From positions 62,001 through 126,000 of IMG/VR virus record IMGVR_UViG_3300046665_000548: a stretch of 64,000 nucleotides of DNA, one strand, 5' to 3'. Under the pieces are notes generated by a model. It was not told the origin of the DNA. It searched no databases and saw only the letters and a program-made list of their open reading frames with translations. The DNA comes from a virus. This document shows positions 46,415 to 53,461 of the stretch, piece by piece (positions within the stretch are counted from its first letter, which is position 1; each line of letters opens with the position of its first letter). The translations under genes were made by a program, and so were the position numbers.

Positions 46415-46422
46415 TATAAATA
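46415..46422 (+). promoter_or_regulatory. TATAAATA promoter before the tRNA cluster
   Basis: GTGTATAAATACG, 19 bases before the first tRNA. It suggests late-type transcription of the tRNA genes. Confidence 0.55.
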
Positions 46423-46441
46423 CGTTCTCTTGATTGGTTAC

Positions 46442-46516
46442 GCGAATGTAATTCAGTGGTAGAATGCCTCGTTGCCAACGAGGTCGCCGTGGGTTCGAGC
46501 CCCACCGTTCGCTCCA
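46442..46516 (+). tRNA. tRNA-Gly(GCC)
   Basis: Full cloverleaf: acceptor GCGAATG/CGTTCGC, anticodon stem CCTCG/CGAGG with loop TTGCCAA (anticodon GCC), T stem GTGGG/CCCAC with loop TTCGAGC, and encoded CCA. Confidence 0.95.
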
Positions 46517-46533
46517 GTCAGAAAGTTGTTTGT

Positions 46534-46610
46534 CGCGGGGTGGAGCAGCCCGGTAGCTCGTTAGGCTCATAACCTAAAGGTCGGTGGTTCAAATCCATCT
46601 CCCGCAACCA
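46534..46610 (+). tRNA. tRNA-Met(CAT), initiator type
   Basis: CAT anticodon in loop CTCATAA and an unpaired C1-A72 at the acceptor end, the mark of bacterial initiators. The anticodon stem TTAGG/CCTAA has two of the three usual consecutive G:C pairs. CCA encoded. Confidence 0.9.
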
Positions 46611-46655
46611 AACATTGAAAGAAATTGCCGACCTCAAAGGGTTGGCCAAGAGTGA

Positions 46656-46732
46656 CGCGGGATGGAGCAGTCAGGTAGCTCGTCGGGTTCATATCCCGGA
46701 GGTCGGTGGATCGAAGCCATCTCCCGCAACCA
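46656..46732 (+). tRNA. Second initiator-type tRNA-Met(CAT)
   Basis: C1-A72 mismatch and full GGG/CCC pairs in the anticodon stem (TCGGG/CCCGG), loop TTCATAT. The T loop is ATCGAAG, with A in place of the near-universal T54. CCA encoded. It differs from the first copy, so it is not a recent duplicate. Confidence 0.85.
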
Positions 46733-46766
46733 TTAAACGGTCTCCTTGTCCCGATAGACAGGAAAT

Positions 46767-46842
46767 GGGGCCTTAGCTCAGTTGAGAGAGCGATTCGCTG
46801 GCAGTGAATAGGTCGTCAGTTTGATCCTGACAGGCTCCACCA
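46767..46842 (+). tRNA. tRNA-Ala(GGC)
   Basis: Acceptor GGGGCCT/AGGCTCC gives the G3:U70 identity pair of tRNA-Ala. Anticodon loop CTGGCAG in stem ATTCG/TGAAT. The T loop TTTGATC has T where C56 is normal. CCA encoded. Confidence 0.85.
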
Positions 46843-46850
46843 CATAGTTC

Positions 46851-46925
46851 GGGCTAGTAGTTCAGCGGGAGAACGTTGCCTTTGCAAGGCAAATGTCGGG
46901 GGTTCAATTCCCTCCTGGTCCACCA
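46851..46925 (+). tRNA. tRNA-Ala(TGC)
   Basis: Acceptor GGGCTAG/CTGGTCC also has G3:U70. Anticodon stem TTGCC/GGCAA with loop TTTGCAA. T arm GGGGG-TTCAATT-CCCTC. CCA encoded. Confidence 0.92.
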
Positions 46926-46931
46926 CACTGC

Positions 46932-46965
46932 GCCTGTTTGACCTTCGGGAAGACAGGCTTTTATT
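46932..46965 (+). terminator. Intrinsic terminator after the five-tRNA run
   Basis: GCCTGTTT/AGACAGGC stem with a TTCGG-containing loop, then TTTTATT. Confidence 0.65.
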
Positions 46966-47118
46966 ACGGATGAGACCGGTTTACACCTACGGGGCCAAAC
47001 CGGGCCAATCTCACCGTAAGGCCCCTGGGGCTTAGTCCAGGCGCGGCCGGAGCGAAATCCGGTAGAGGGCTGCACGGGACGCCGGATAGTCTGCGGAGGG
47101 GTGGGAACCCCTTCCAAT
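46966..47118 (+). other. Structured non-coding stretch between tRNAs
   Basis: About 150 bases without a gene but rich in inverted repeats: TGAGA/TCTCA enclosing CGGTTT/AAACCG, CCTGG/CCAGG, and GGAGGGG/CCCCTTCC. It could be an RNA gene, a decayed tRNA or a processing signal. I cannot fold it into a standard tRNA. Confidence 0.35.
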
Positions 47119-47194
47119 GCGAACGTAGCTCAGTTGGTAGAGCGTCTGATTTCCAATCAGAATGTCGTGAGTTCGAATCTCATCGTTCGCTCCA
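47119..47194 (+). tRNA. tRNA-Gly(TCC)
   Basis: Acceptor GCGAACG/CGTTCGC, anticodon stem TCTGA/TCAGA with loop TTTCCAA, T loop TTCGAAT, CCA encoded and a T6 run directly after. Its last 15 bases overlap the end of the HNH gene on the other strand. Confidence 0.95.
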
Positions 47195-47734
47195 TTTTTT
47201 CTTCCATATCTCAATGTAATTCCTAACCTTCTCTTCAACGAGAGGGCGGAATTTGCTGTGCCAATACTGATGGTGCGTAGGGCACATAGGTATTAGGTTC
47301 GCTGGATCATTGTTCTGATGATTTTCATCAAGATGATGCACGGAAACGATATTTCTCTCATCACACACTACGCATTGTTTTTCGTGATGCCCGAAGCAGA
47401 TAGTGGTGTATTTTGTGATCTCGATATTTCTTCTGGATGCCCAGTCGAGTCCTGATCCTCTGTGATTTGAGCAACTGCGGCTACAAAAATACTTTTCCTT
47501 TAGAGGATACTGTTTTTCTCTTTCCCTTATCGAAAAATCCTTCGCGCAAGCATGGCACGCTACTGTGTAGGTTTTCATATCCCCAAGCTGTTTGCTGATG
47601 TATCGCCGTTGGGCATCCGCAAGTGCTTGAGTATCGTTCCTCTTTGGATTATGAGAACACCAACGAGAATGATTGGCTTTCTGACTGGTCGAGGAATATT
47701 CGAAGGTTTCGTCGCAATGAGCACATTTCCACAT
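47180..47734 (-). CDS. HNH endonuclease with zinc-finger N-terminus
   Basis: 184 residues. An N-terminal C2H2-like finger (CAHCDETF...H-x-x-x-C), a second Cys-rich segment (ACHACAKDF, FCSRSCSNH) and a C-terminal HNH core (QCVVCDERN, VSVHHLDENHQNNDPANLIP, CPTHHQYWHS). Probably a free-standing homing endonuclease beside the tRNA cluster, a common site. TAAATA lies four bases before the ATG. Confidence 0.85.
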   Translation of the reverse strand: MWKCAHCDETFEYSSTSQKANHSRWCSHNPKRNDTQALADAQRRYISKQLGDMKTYTVACHACAKDFSIREREKQYPLKEKYFCSRSCSNHRGSGLDWASRRNIEITKYTTICFGHHEKQCVVCDERNIVSVHHLDENHQNNDPANLIPMCPTHHQYWHSKFRPLVEEKVRNYIEIWKKKWSER

Positions 47735-47738
47735 ACCT

Positions 47739-47744
47739 TATTTA
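47739..47744 (-). promoter_or_regulatory. Late-type promoter core TAAATA four bases before the start codon
   Basis: ACATAAATAAGGT on the minus strand leads into the HNH ATG at 47734. Confidence 0.6.
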
Positions 47745-47836
47745 TGTGGAGTGCTAAGCTATCGCTTAATCAGATGCGATATCGATGTATTCCTAGCTAG
47801 GGGGTGTGTACTTGGCGCGAATATACGGCTTATCAT

Positions 47837-48061
47837 ATGCGTACTGATCTCACCGAAAAAGAGCACAAGTTGCTTCACCTGCTTTGGAATAATGGCCTTA
47901 AGGGTTCTATGTGTTGGATTCGTCGGGATGAAGATGAGGACACGAATTCCAGTTTAACATCTCTCATTGAGCGTGGATTAGTGGCGCGAAAAGATAACGG
48001 CTGGTTCATCTATATTACTGAAGACGGCGAGTTTTTGATTCGCTTCTACGGGAAACCCTGA
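47837..48061 (+). CDS. MRTDLT tandem family, copy 1 of 6: mini winged-helix-like protein
   Basis: 74 residues from the ATG at 47837; GTG starts upstream (47804) add a poor N-terminus. Plan: MRTDLTEKEHKLLHLLWNNG, an acidic linker (DEDEDTNSS), LTSLIERGLVAR and a wing-like NGWFIYITEDGEFLIRFYG. This fits a single winged helix with a recognition-type helix before a beta hairpin. First of six consecutive paralogues; the stop overlaps the next ATG. Function unknown. Confidence 0.75.
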   Translation: MRTDLTEKEHKLLHLLWNNGLKGSMCWIRRDEDEDTNSSLTSLIERGLVARKDNGWFIYITEDGEFLIRFYGKP

Positions 48062-48273
48062 TGCGCACTGATCTAACCGAGATGGAGCACAAAATGCTCT
48101 ACGACATCTCAAATGACACAGGGTATTGTTGGATTAATCGGTATGAGCATCCGAAAGCCAATGCTTCAATGGCATCTCTTATCGAACGTGGCTTAGTGAG
48201 AAAAGAAAAAAGCTTTTTCGTCAAGATCACTGAGGACGGCGCGCTTTTGGCACGTCTCTATGGGAAGCCCTAA
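48061..48273 (+). CDS. MRTDLT tandem family, copy 2 of 6
   Basis: 70 residues. MRTDLTEMEHKMLYDISNDT start, MASLIERGLVRKEKSFFVKI centre and LLARLYGKP end line up with the other copies. TGATGCGCAC overlap with copy 1 and TAATG with copy 3. Basic residues cluster at the wing (RKEK). Confidence 0.8.
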   Translation: MRTDLTEMEHKMLYDISNDTGYCWINRYEHPKANASMASLIERGLVRKEKSFFVKITEDGALLARLYGKP

Positions 48274-48518
48274 TGCGCACTGATCTGAACAACAACGAGC
48301 TTTGGTTGCTTGAATTTATTAATGACTGCGCGAGTGGCCGCTGTCACCCTCCTCGCGCTTACACGATTCGTGAGGTAGTGATTCTTCAAAAAGCACCTCT
48401 TTTAAGGTTGCTCGCGGATGGCATGGTAATAAAACGACCAGGAGAGAATCCCGCTATCGTGGACATTTACCCCACTGACGATGGCTTATTCATGCTTAGG
48501 CTTCATGGGGTGATCTGA
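48273..48518 (+). CDS. MRTDLT tandem family, copy 3 of 6 (most diverged)
   Basis: 81 residues. MRTDLNNNELWLLEFINDCA keeps the start, but the middle is longer and different (GRCHPPRAYTIREVVILQKA) before LLRLLADGMVIKRPGENPAI and a DIYPTDDGLFMLRLHG ending. Same overlap spacing as the rest. It may have a changed target or partner. Confidence 0.75.
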   Translation: MRTDLNNNELWLLEFINDCASGRCHPPRAYTIREVVILQKAPLLRLLADGMVIKRPGENPAIVDIYPTDDGLFMLRLHGVI

Positions 48519-48739
48519 TGCGAACTGATCTCACCGATGATGAGCACTGGTATCTTATCTACGTCGATTTTCATTCTGATCAAGGAAGAAAGTTTATCGG
48601 GTGGGTTTCTTCTTTCCACAAATCCGTAGACGCTTTGGTTGAGCGCGGCCTGATCGAGAAAACGGAAGACAAAAACAGTGTTTGGATTAAATCCACTCCA
48701 GATGGCGTACTCTTGGCCCGACTCTACGGAGAGCCGTAA
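48518..48739 (+). CDS. MRTDLT tandem family, copy 4 of 6
   Basis: 73 residues. MRTDLTDDEHWYLIYVDFHS, then VSSFHKSVDALVERGLIEKT and a wing ending WIKSTPDGVLLARLYGEP. The acidic linker seen in other copies is replaced by GRKFIGW. Overlaps both neighbours. Confidence 0.8.
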   Translation: MRTDLTDDEHWYLIYVDFHSDQGRKFIGWVSSFHKSVDALVERGLIEKTEDKNSVWIKSTPDGVLLARLYGEP

Positions 48740-48951
48740 TGCGCACTGATCTCACCCACCCGGAGCACATGCTACTCCAGGAAATATCGGATCATAGTGG
48801 TTTTGCTTGGCTTTCTCCGGATGATGACAAGGAAACGAATTCTTGCATAGCATCTCTCATTGATCGTGGATTGGTGAGGATACAAAATGTCTGGTTCATC
48901 TATATTACTGATGATGGCGAGCTTTTGCTTCGTATGTACGGAGAGCCCTGA
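48739..48951 (+). CDS. MRTDLT tandem family, copy 5 of 6
   Basis: 70 residues. MRTDLTHPEHMLLQEISDHS, FAWLSPDDDKETNSC, IASLIDRGLVRIQ and WFIYITDDGELLLRMYGEP. Closest to copy 6 (shared FAWLS and ETNSC/VTNSC segments), so these two probably duplicated last. Confidence 0.8.
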   Translation: MRTDLTHPEHMLLQEISDHSGFAWLSPDDDKETNSCIASLIDRGLVRIQNVWFIYITDDGELLLRMYGEP

Positions 48952-49169
48952 TGCGCACTGATCTCACCGAAATGGAGCACAAGTTGCTTCACCACATATC
49001 GCGAGTCGATAAGCAAGGTTTCGCTTGGCTTTCTCGTGACGAAGATGAGGTCACGAATTCTTGTCTGTCATCTCTCGTTGATCGTGGATTAGTGACGAGA
49101 GAAAATGGCTGGTTCATCTCCATTACCGAGGACGGCAAGCTTTTGATTCGTATGTACGGGAAGCCGTAG
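48951..49169 (+). CDS. MRTDLT tandem family, copy 6 of 6
   Basis: 72 residues. MRTDLTEMEHKLLHHISRVD, GFAWLSRDEDEVTNSC, LSSLVDRGLVTRENGW and ISITEDGKLLIRMYGKP. Its stop lies just before the TAAATA of the leader-protein block, so the array ends where late-type transcription begins. Confidence 0.8.
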   Translation: MRTDLTEMEHKLLHHISRVDKQGFAWLSRDEDEVTNSCLSSLVDRGLVTRENGWFISITEDGKLLIRMYGKP

Positions 49170-49173
49170 CGTC

Positions 49174-49179
49174 TAAATA
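49174..49179 (+). promoter_or_regulatory. Late-type promoter core TAAATA five bases before the leader block
   Basis: TCTAAATACTCGC precedes the ATG at 49185 and probably drives the seven-gene run to 52407. Confidence 0.65.
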
Positions 49180-49184
49180 CTCGC

Positions 49185-49877
49185 ATGAACATGCGCGACA
49201 TCATCACTCTCATTGAAACTCAAGAGCTAGACGAGATTGAACTCGGTGGCCAGTTGGACAGTTCGTTTGTTGATGATCTCGACAAGAAAGATTTGAGCAG
49301 CGATCAGCTTGATCTTTTCGAACCAACCACGACGGGTCAGCCGCGTCTTCCCGCCAATATGAAGTTGATCGGCCGTACGGGTGCGTATTACGTGGCGCAA
49401 CGCACCGGGCCGCTTCCTGGGCAATCTCAATCCAAAGACGAACATCTATACGTGTTCATCAAAGACAATAAAGCTGCGGGCTATATCTGCCTGTATCCGT
49501 GGAGCGGCGATCACGTCAATTATCCGCATCAAGTGAGCTACCAGCCTGATCTGCACGGCAAGGGTCTTCGCACGGCGGCTGTAATGGTTATGCCGGATTT
49601 TCGCGGACAGAACCTTGGCCCGACTATGTACAAATGGGTTTTGGAGAACGTTTGCGACTACATCATTGCCGATGCCACTCACACCCAGGGCGGCGCTGCA
49701 CTCTGGAAGAGAATGCGGGCGATGAAAAATGTGTTTGCGGTAGAGATTTGGAATGCTGACAAATACGAGACGCAACCACGTTGGCACAGGCATGTGTATG
49801 ATCGTGACCACTACATTCCGTGGATCACATTAAGAGGGCGCGAACATAACATTCGGACCGGGGAGGACGACGAATGA
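49185..49877 (+). CDS. Leader protein 1: GNAT-like acetyltransferase, predicted capsid-packaged
   Basis: 230 residues. Leader MNMRDIITLIE|T (L-I-E at 9-11), a spacer, then a GNAT-like core: an HLYVFIKDNKAAGYICLYPW strand pair, VMVMPDFRGQNLGPTMYKWV (R-G-x-x-L-G acetyl-CoA-type loop) and a GGAALWKRM segment. It would acetylate an amine on a protein or small molecule in the host. Late-type promoter five bases before the ATG and ATGA overlap with the next gene. Confidence 0.75.
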   Translation: MNMRDIITLIETQELDEIELGGQLDSSFVDDLDKKDLSSDQLDLFEPTTTGQPRLPANMKLIGRTGAYYVAQRTGPLPGQSQSKDEHLYVFIKDNKAAGYICLYPWSGDHVNYPHQVSYQPDLHGKGLRTAAVMVMPDFRGQNLGPTMYKWVLENVCDYIIADATHTQGGAALWKRMRAMKNVFAVEIWNADKYETQPRWHRHVYDRDHYIPWITLRGREHNIRTGEDDE

Positions 49878-50365
49878 ATATGCGCGATCTTATGACGCTC
49901 GTTGAGGCGCGCGGAGGAACGAAGCTTTATCACGGTTCAAAGAAATCGTTTCCTGTTGGGTTTGTTCTTGAGCCTCAGAAAGATGGCTATGTTCACGCCA
50001 ACAGTGGCGATGAGTTTGATGCGCAAATCAAGATCACGGAGCAGTTGCTCGAAAAATTTCGACCATCAGATCAATTATCCAGATACGAGTCTGTTTTCGT
50101 AACAACAACCCCCGCTACTATTGAGTATGCTGGCGGCAGTACAAACCACGTTTATGTGGTCGAGCCACTTGGACCAATCTTTTTCGGCAATCTCTACTGG
50201 TACAGTCAGATCGAGAATGCAGCATTTGATATCGATGACTATGATCCAGATGAATTGCGTTCTTGGGCGCAAAACTACTGGGCTGCTAAACCATCTGGTC
50301 AATCAGAAACGTATGAGTATCGAACCAATAAGGCGCGGATCGTCAAAGAGGTAAAATGGCGATGA
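49874..50365 (+). CDS. Leader protein 2: Arr-like ADP-ribosyltransferase candidate
   Basis: 163 residues. Leader MNMRDLMTLVE|A. Then TKLYHGSKKSFPVGFVLEPQ, which matches the first strand and loop of Arr (rifampin ADP-ribosyltransferase) with its His-Gly-(S/T) site, followed by YVHANSG, ESVFVTTTPATIEYAGG and VYVVEPLGP. This suggests an ART fold that moves ADP-ribose from NAD to a target. Overlaps both neighbours by four bases. Catalysis is unproven. Confidence 0.75.
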   Translation: MNMRDLMTLVEARGGTKLYHGSKKSFPVGFVLEPQKDGYVHANSGDEFDAQIKITEQLLEKFRPSDQLSRYESVFVTTTPATIEYAGGSTNHVYVVEPLGPIFFGNLYWYSQIENAAFDIDDYDPDELRSWAQNYWAAKPSGQSETYEYRTNKARIVKEVKWR

Positions 50366-50673
50366 ACATGCGCGACCTGATCTCTATCTGTGAAGCTGAA
50401 GACCTCAAAGCGTTGATGGCCAGCATTCGCGAACGTAACAATGCGGCTGAGGTTATGCTGCGGGATGCACTGTCTAACTCCTCACGACTGGCGCTTGTTC
50501 ACCCCGAGGGCAAGAAGATTTTGGTCAGCAAGTCTCTCGACCCCGACTACAAGTGGCGTCTCACTTACTTTGACGACGCTGGTCCATCGGGCCACGTCGA
50601 ATATCGTGATATCACGCGCGAGATGTCCAACGAAATTGCGATGGCTCTCAAGAACGGGTACGTGCGATCATGA
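50362..50673 (+). CDS. Leader protein 3: unknown body
   Basis: 103 residues from the ATG at 50362 (ATGA overlap), chosen because the product then begins MNMRDLISICE|A like its neighbours; an ATG two codons upstream is in frame. The body has a charged helix (LMASIRERNNAAEVMLRDAL), a strand pair (RLALVHPEGKKILVSKSLD) and a polar C-terminus. No family recognised. Confidence 0.7.
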   Translation: MNMRDLISICEAEDLKALMASIRERNNAAEVMLRDALSNSSRLALVHPEGKKILVSKSLDPDYKWRLTYFDDAGPSGHVEYRDITREMSNEIAMALKNGYVRS

Positions 50674-51038
50674 AGATGCGCGATCTTATCGACCTTACCG
50701 AGAGTGCAATTACAGCGACATCCATGGATGGACGCAAAGTTATTATTCTAAAGAACCCTTCTCCGGTTGTTCTGCTTGATAGGTTGAGGCGAACCAGGTC
50801 GTTGCGTGGAATTGTAGTTGGCCAAGATTTGTTTTGGGCCAACAGTTACTCTTTGATTCATGTTCAAATAGGCAAAGCCGTTGGTGCTGCTGATGGTTAC
50901 GGGGATGCCCGGCTCGACCTTAAATACAAAGACGGCGGCGCGAAGCTTTTCATTCTACCGCATAATAAATCGTTCGATGAAATTTCTGCACTGCCTCAGG
51001 TACAGAGATTACAGAACTACATTGCGGAGAAGACTTGA
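50670..51038 (+). CDS. Leader protein 4: WDAY-like domain
   Basis: 122 residues. Leader MKMRDLIDLTE|S. The body (KVIILKNPSPVVLL, then QDLFWANSYSLIHVQIGKAVG) has the same order of elements as 51670 and 40771, with WDAYxATH altered to WANSYSLIH. The end is a short helix. ATGA/TGATG overlaps on both sides. Domain function unknown. Confidence 0.7.
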   Translation: MKMRDLIDLTESAITATSMDGRKVIILKNPSPVVLLDRLRRTRSLRGIVVGQDLFWANSYSLIHVQIGKAVGAADGYGDARLDLKYKDGGAKLFILPHNKSFDEISALPQVQRLQNYIAEKT

Positions 51039-51670
51039 TGAATATGCGCGATCTCATGAAGCTTTGTGAGGCTCGGTATAGCCCACCCAAGCCACTCGAT
51101 GGCGGCCCGAAGATCGATGATAACAATCAGTACGGTTCATCGGCTCGTCGCCCAATGTTGCTCAGTCTTCCCGCTAGCCAACCGCAAAGTGCCTACCTTT
51201 TTCACGGTGCTCCTCTCGATCATCTCGTGTCTATTTTGCGAGACAATTGTATCAGCACCGGCATCAATTGGCGCGGTGAAGGCGAGCGCGTAGCATGCAC
51301 CCGCAATTGGAAGATAGCGCTAGGCTTTGGAAACCAAGGCGACTTTGATATGTTTCCGGCATTCCTGGTGCTGGACTGGGCTAAGCTAGCAAAGAAGTAT
51401 CACATCGTGTCTTACGAAGACTGTGACATGCATGGAGAGGCATGGAAAACTAGCGAACAGGAAGAAGCTGTCTGCGGAGAGATCACGCCTCTCAGTTCTT
51501 ATTTGATTTCGATCAATGTTGCGCCGGAAGTTCTTCTGGCTGCAATGCAGGATCGCGAATATGCTGATTGGGTTGTTGGCGAAAAGAGTTTCTTCTCGTC
51601 TCCTAGATATTGGTTCGCGGCTCTTCAGAGATTGTCTCAATCTCCAAAACTGAACGCTTGGAGACCCTGA
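51038..51670 (+). CDS. Leader protein 5: ADP-ribosyltransferase-like
   Basis: 210 residues from the ATG in TTGATGAATATG. Leader MNMRDLMKLCE|A. After a 45-residue linker, SAYLFHGAPLDHLVSILRDN, ERVACTRNWKIALGFGN and an acidic QEEAVCGEITPLSSYLISI segment give the order His-Gly, Ser/Thr-Arg, (E/Q)-x-x...E of ART folds. Probably an NAD-using toxin-type enzyme. Fold call moderately sure; active-site residues need alignment. Confidence 0.7.
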   Translation: MNMRDLMKLCEARYSPPKPLDGGPKIDDNNQYGSSARRPMLLSLPASQPQSAYLFHGAPLDHLVSILRDNCISTGINWRGEGERVACTRNWKIALGFGNQGDFDMFPAFLVLDWAKLAKKYHIVSYEDCDMHGEAWKTSEQEEAVCGEITPLSSYLISINVAPEVLLAAMQDREYADWVVGEKSFFSSPRYWFAALQRLSQSPKLNAWRP

Positions 51671-52407
51671 TGGATATGCGCGATCTCATGATCCTATTCG
51701 AGGGCAAAGCAGTAAAGGTTGAGATCGATGATCAACTGCCATTCCGGGTATACATCAATCCAACTCCGCAGCAGATGATGTCTGGTCGTCAGCGCGGTTT
51801 GATCGACACTGAAGGCAACCTGTATGTTTGGGACGCTTATCAGGCGACTCACGACAGTGTTGCGAACGAATTGGGTATCACCTGGGAAAGCGCATTGCTT
51901 CTTGAACCGGACAAGATTGAGATCGTTGGCGGCGACAAAAATCTTGAAAACTGGGTTCATATCAATCGAGCATACGGTGGCAAAATGCCTTTTGTTGAAA
52001 ACTCGCAGCAATATCCGGCCGAGACGTTCATGCATGAAGCCGAAGCCAGCTTGGCCCCCATGTCCGGAAACGTCTCCGCAATCCTAATACCTCAAGACGG
52101 CGATACCGTTGAGATTAATCACATCAGCGCGATGCCGATGCGCTCGGGTTGGGGCACAAAAGCAATGAATATTATCGTTTCGTTGGCAGACCGATGCGGC
52201 GTGACCCTAACGCTTGAGGTCGATAATGACTCGGACGATTGGGGCCATGACGACGAAGACGAGAGCCAACCCACTGACGATACAGCATCAATTCCGTCCA
52301 ACGATGATTTGATGGGTTGGTATGGCGGCTATGGATTTTCTGTTGCTGACGGTCTTTCCTCGCGCATTCAGATGGTAAGAAAGCCGAATACGGCTTTACC
52401 AATTTAA
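51670..52407 (+). CDS. Leader protein 6: WDAYxATH domain fused to a GNAT-like domain
   Basis: 245 residues. Leader MDMRDLMILFE|G. Residues ~20-90 carry the shared domain (FRVYINPTPQQMM, NLYVWDAYQATHDSVANELG). From ~120, NVSAILIPQDGDTVEINHIS, SGWGTKAMNIIVSLADRCGV and a final WYGGYGFSV look like a GNAT fold with an acidic insert (DSDDWGHDDEDE). A two-module effector candidate; last gene of the first leader run. Confidence 0.7.
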   Translation: MDMRDLMILFEGKAVKVEIDDQLPFRVYINPTPQQMMSGRQRGLIDTEGNLYVWDAYQATHDSVANELGITWESALLLEPDKIEIVGGDKNLENWVHINRAYGGKMPFVENSQQYPAETFMHEAEASLAPMSGNVSAILIPQDGDTVEINHISAMPMRSGWGTKAMNIIVSLADRCGVTLTLEVDNDSDDWGHDDEDESQPTDDTASIPSNDDLMGWYGGYGFSVADGLSSRIQMVRKPNTALPI

Positions 52408-52458
52408 CTTCCCGGTGTAGTGCTTACCGCTTCTCTCAACCCGAGGAGGCTCTACTAC

Positions 52459-53385
52459 ATGAAGTCTAGCAGTTTAGCGTTGATAGACCACACGGCGGTG
52501 ACTGCATTGCAGAATCTGCCAAAGACCCGGAAGATTACTCGGCAAGTCGCCGGGTTCGATGTCGAGGACGTAGTACCGTATACGTCTGATGATATCACAC
52601 AGGGTTTCAAACAAGACGCCGACGCTTTGCGGGCTTCGCTGTCCAGTGCGGGCATCACGCCTCTGGCGGTTATTCCCACGGTCTGGTGGGATCGGATTGT
52701 TACCCGATCCAAGCTGGTCGATTTCGAGCCGTCTGGGAAAGGAACGGTCGGCGTCCATCTCTCCGAATATGCGACGGCAATCAAACGCGGATGGTATAAG
52801 ACGATCTCGTTTTTCGCCACATGGTTTACGTTGGCGTTCGCCGTATCCGCTATTCTCTATCACACCGCTCCGATCAACATGTATGGCGTCGTGTTGCTAC
52901 CTTTGATCCCGACCGTGCTCGCGACTGCGGCGCTGGCCAATTGGTGGGAATCGGCGTGGGCATGGATCGTATCCAGTGTCTACACGATGACGCGCGGCGG
53001 CAACAAACGGCTTCTTGTCGAAATATTGAGAAAGAGCAAGGACGGCTACAGCGCACGGCATGTTGGCGTGACTCTTCCTCGGCCTCCTTCTAACGTCATG
53101 GACATCTTGCTCAAAGCTGATCGTGCACAGATGAGAATGCGCGTGGCGGCAGTTCCGGAAGCGGTTCAGTTGGCACAGAGCCCGCGTCAGCTTATCGCAA
53201 ACGAGGTCAGAGACCAGTGGTCGCAGGAAGCTCTGGAGCGTCGCGAAGCGGCTCGCGTGCGTGCGCTTGATCCGATCATCTACGTCATGAAGGGTTCGGC
53301 GGTGGCCGTGATCGCTCAGTTCGGTGACTTTCCCATCGAGCAGCGCATCGTGGAAGAGGTTGTTCAGAGCCGTCCTGTCGCCTAA
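52459..53385 (+). CDS. Membrane protein between the two leader runs
   Basis: 308 residues from the ATG at 52459 after GAGGAGG. No leader. Cytoplasmic-type N-terminus (~1-115), two membrane helices (~118-137 and ~142-162), then a long soluble C-terminus with helices and Arg/Glu-rich stretches (EALERREAARVRAL). No TAAATA precedes it; a terminator follows. No family recognised. Its place amid packaged-effector genes may be chance. Confidence 0.75.
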   Translation: MKSSSLALIDHTAVTALQNLPKTRKITRQVAGFDVEDVVPYTSDDITQGFKQDADALRASLSSAGITPLAVIPTVWWDRIVTRSKLVDFEPSGKGTVGVHLSEYATAIKRGWYKTISFFATWFTLAFAVSAILYHTAPINMYGVVLLPLIPTVLATAALANWWESAWAWIVSSVYTMTRGGNKRLLVEILRKSKDGYSARHVGVTLPRPPSNVMDILLKADRAQMRMRVAAVPEAVQLAQSPRQLIANEVRDQWSQEALERREAARVRALDPIIYVMKGSAVAVIAQFGDFPIEQRIVEEVVQSRPVA

Positions 53386-53406
53386 CTACCGAACGATACG
53401 AACACG

Positions 53407-53440
53407 AAAGGGCTGGCCGAAAGGCTGGCCCTTTTTCTTT
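53407..53440 (+). terminator. Intrinsic terminator
   Basis: Stem AAAGGGC/GCCCTTT with an inner GGCC-GAAA-GGC loop, followed by a T-rich tail. Confidence 0.8.
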
Positions 53441-53449
53441 TGGCAGTCA

Positions 53450-53455
53450 TAAATA
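53450..53455 (+). promoter_or_regulatory. Late-type promoter core TAAATA six bases before the second leader run
   Basis: GTCATAAATACTCACC precedes the ATG at 53462. Confidence 0.65.
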
Positions 53456-53461
53456 CTCACC

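Noticed and set aside
46854-47238. Minus-strand frames across the tRNA genes
   Set aside because: They are translations of tRNA sequence, a known source of false genes.
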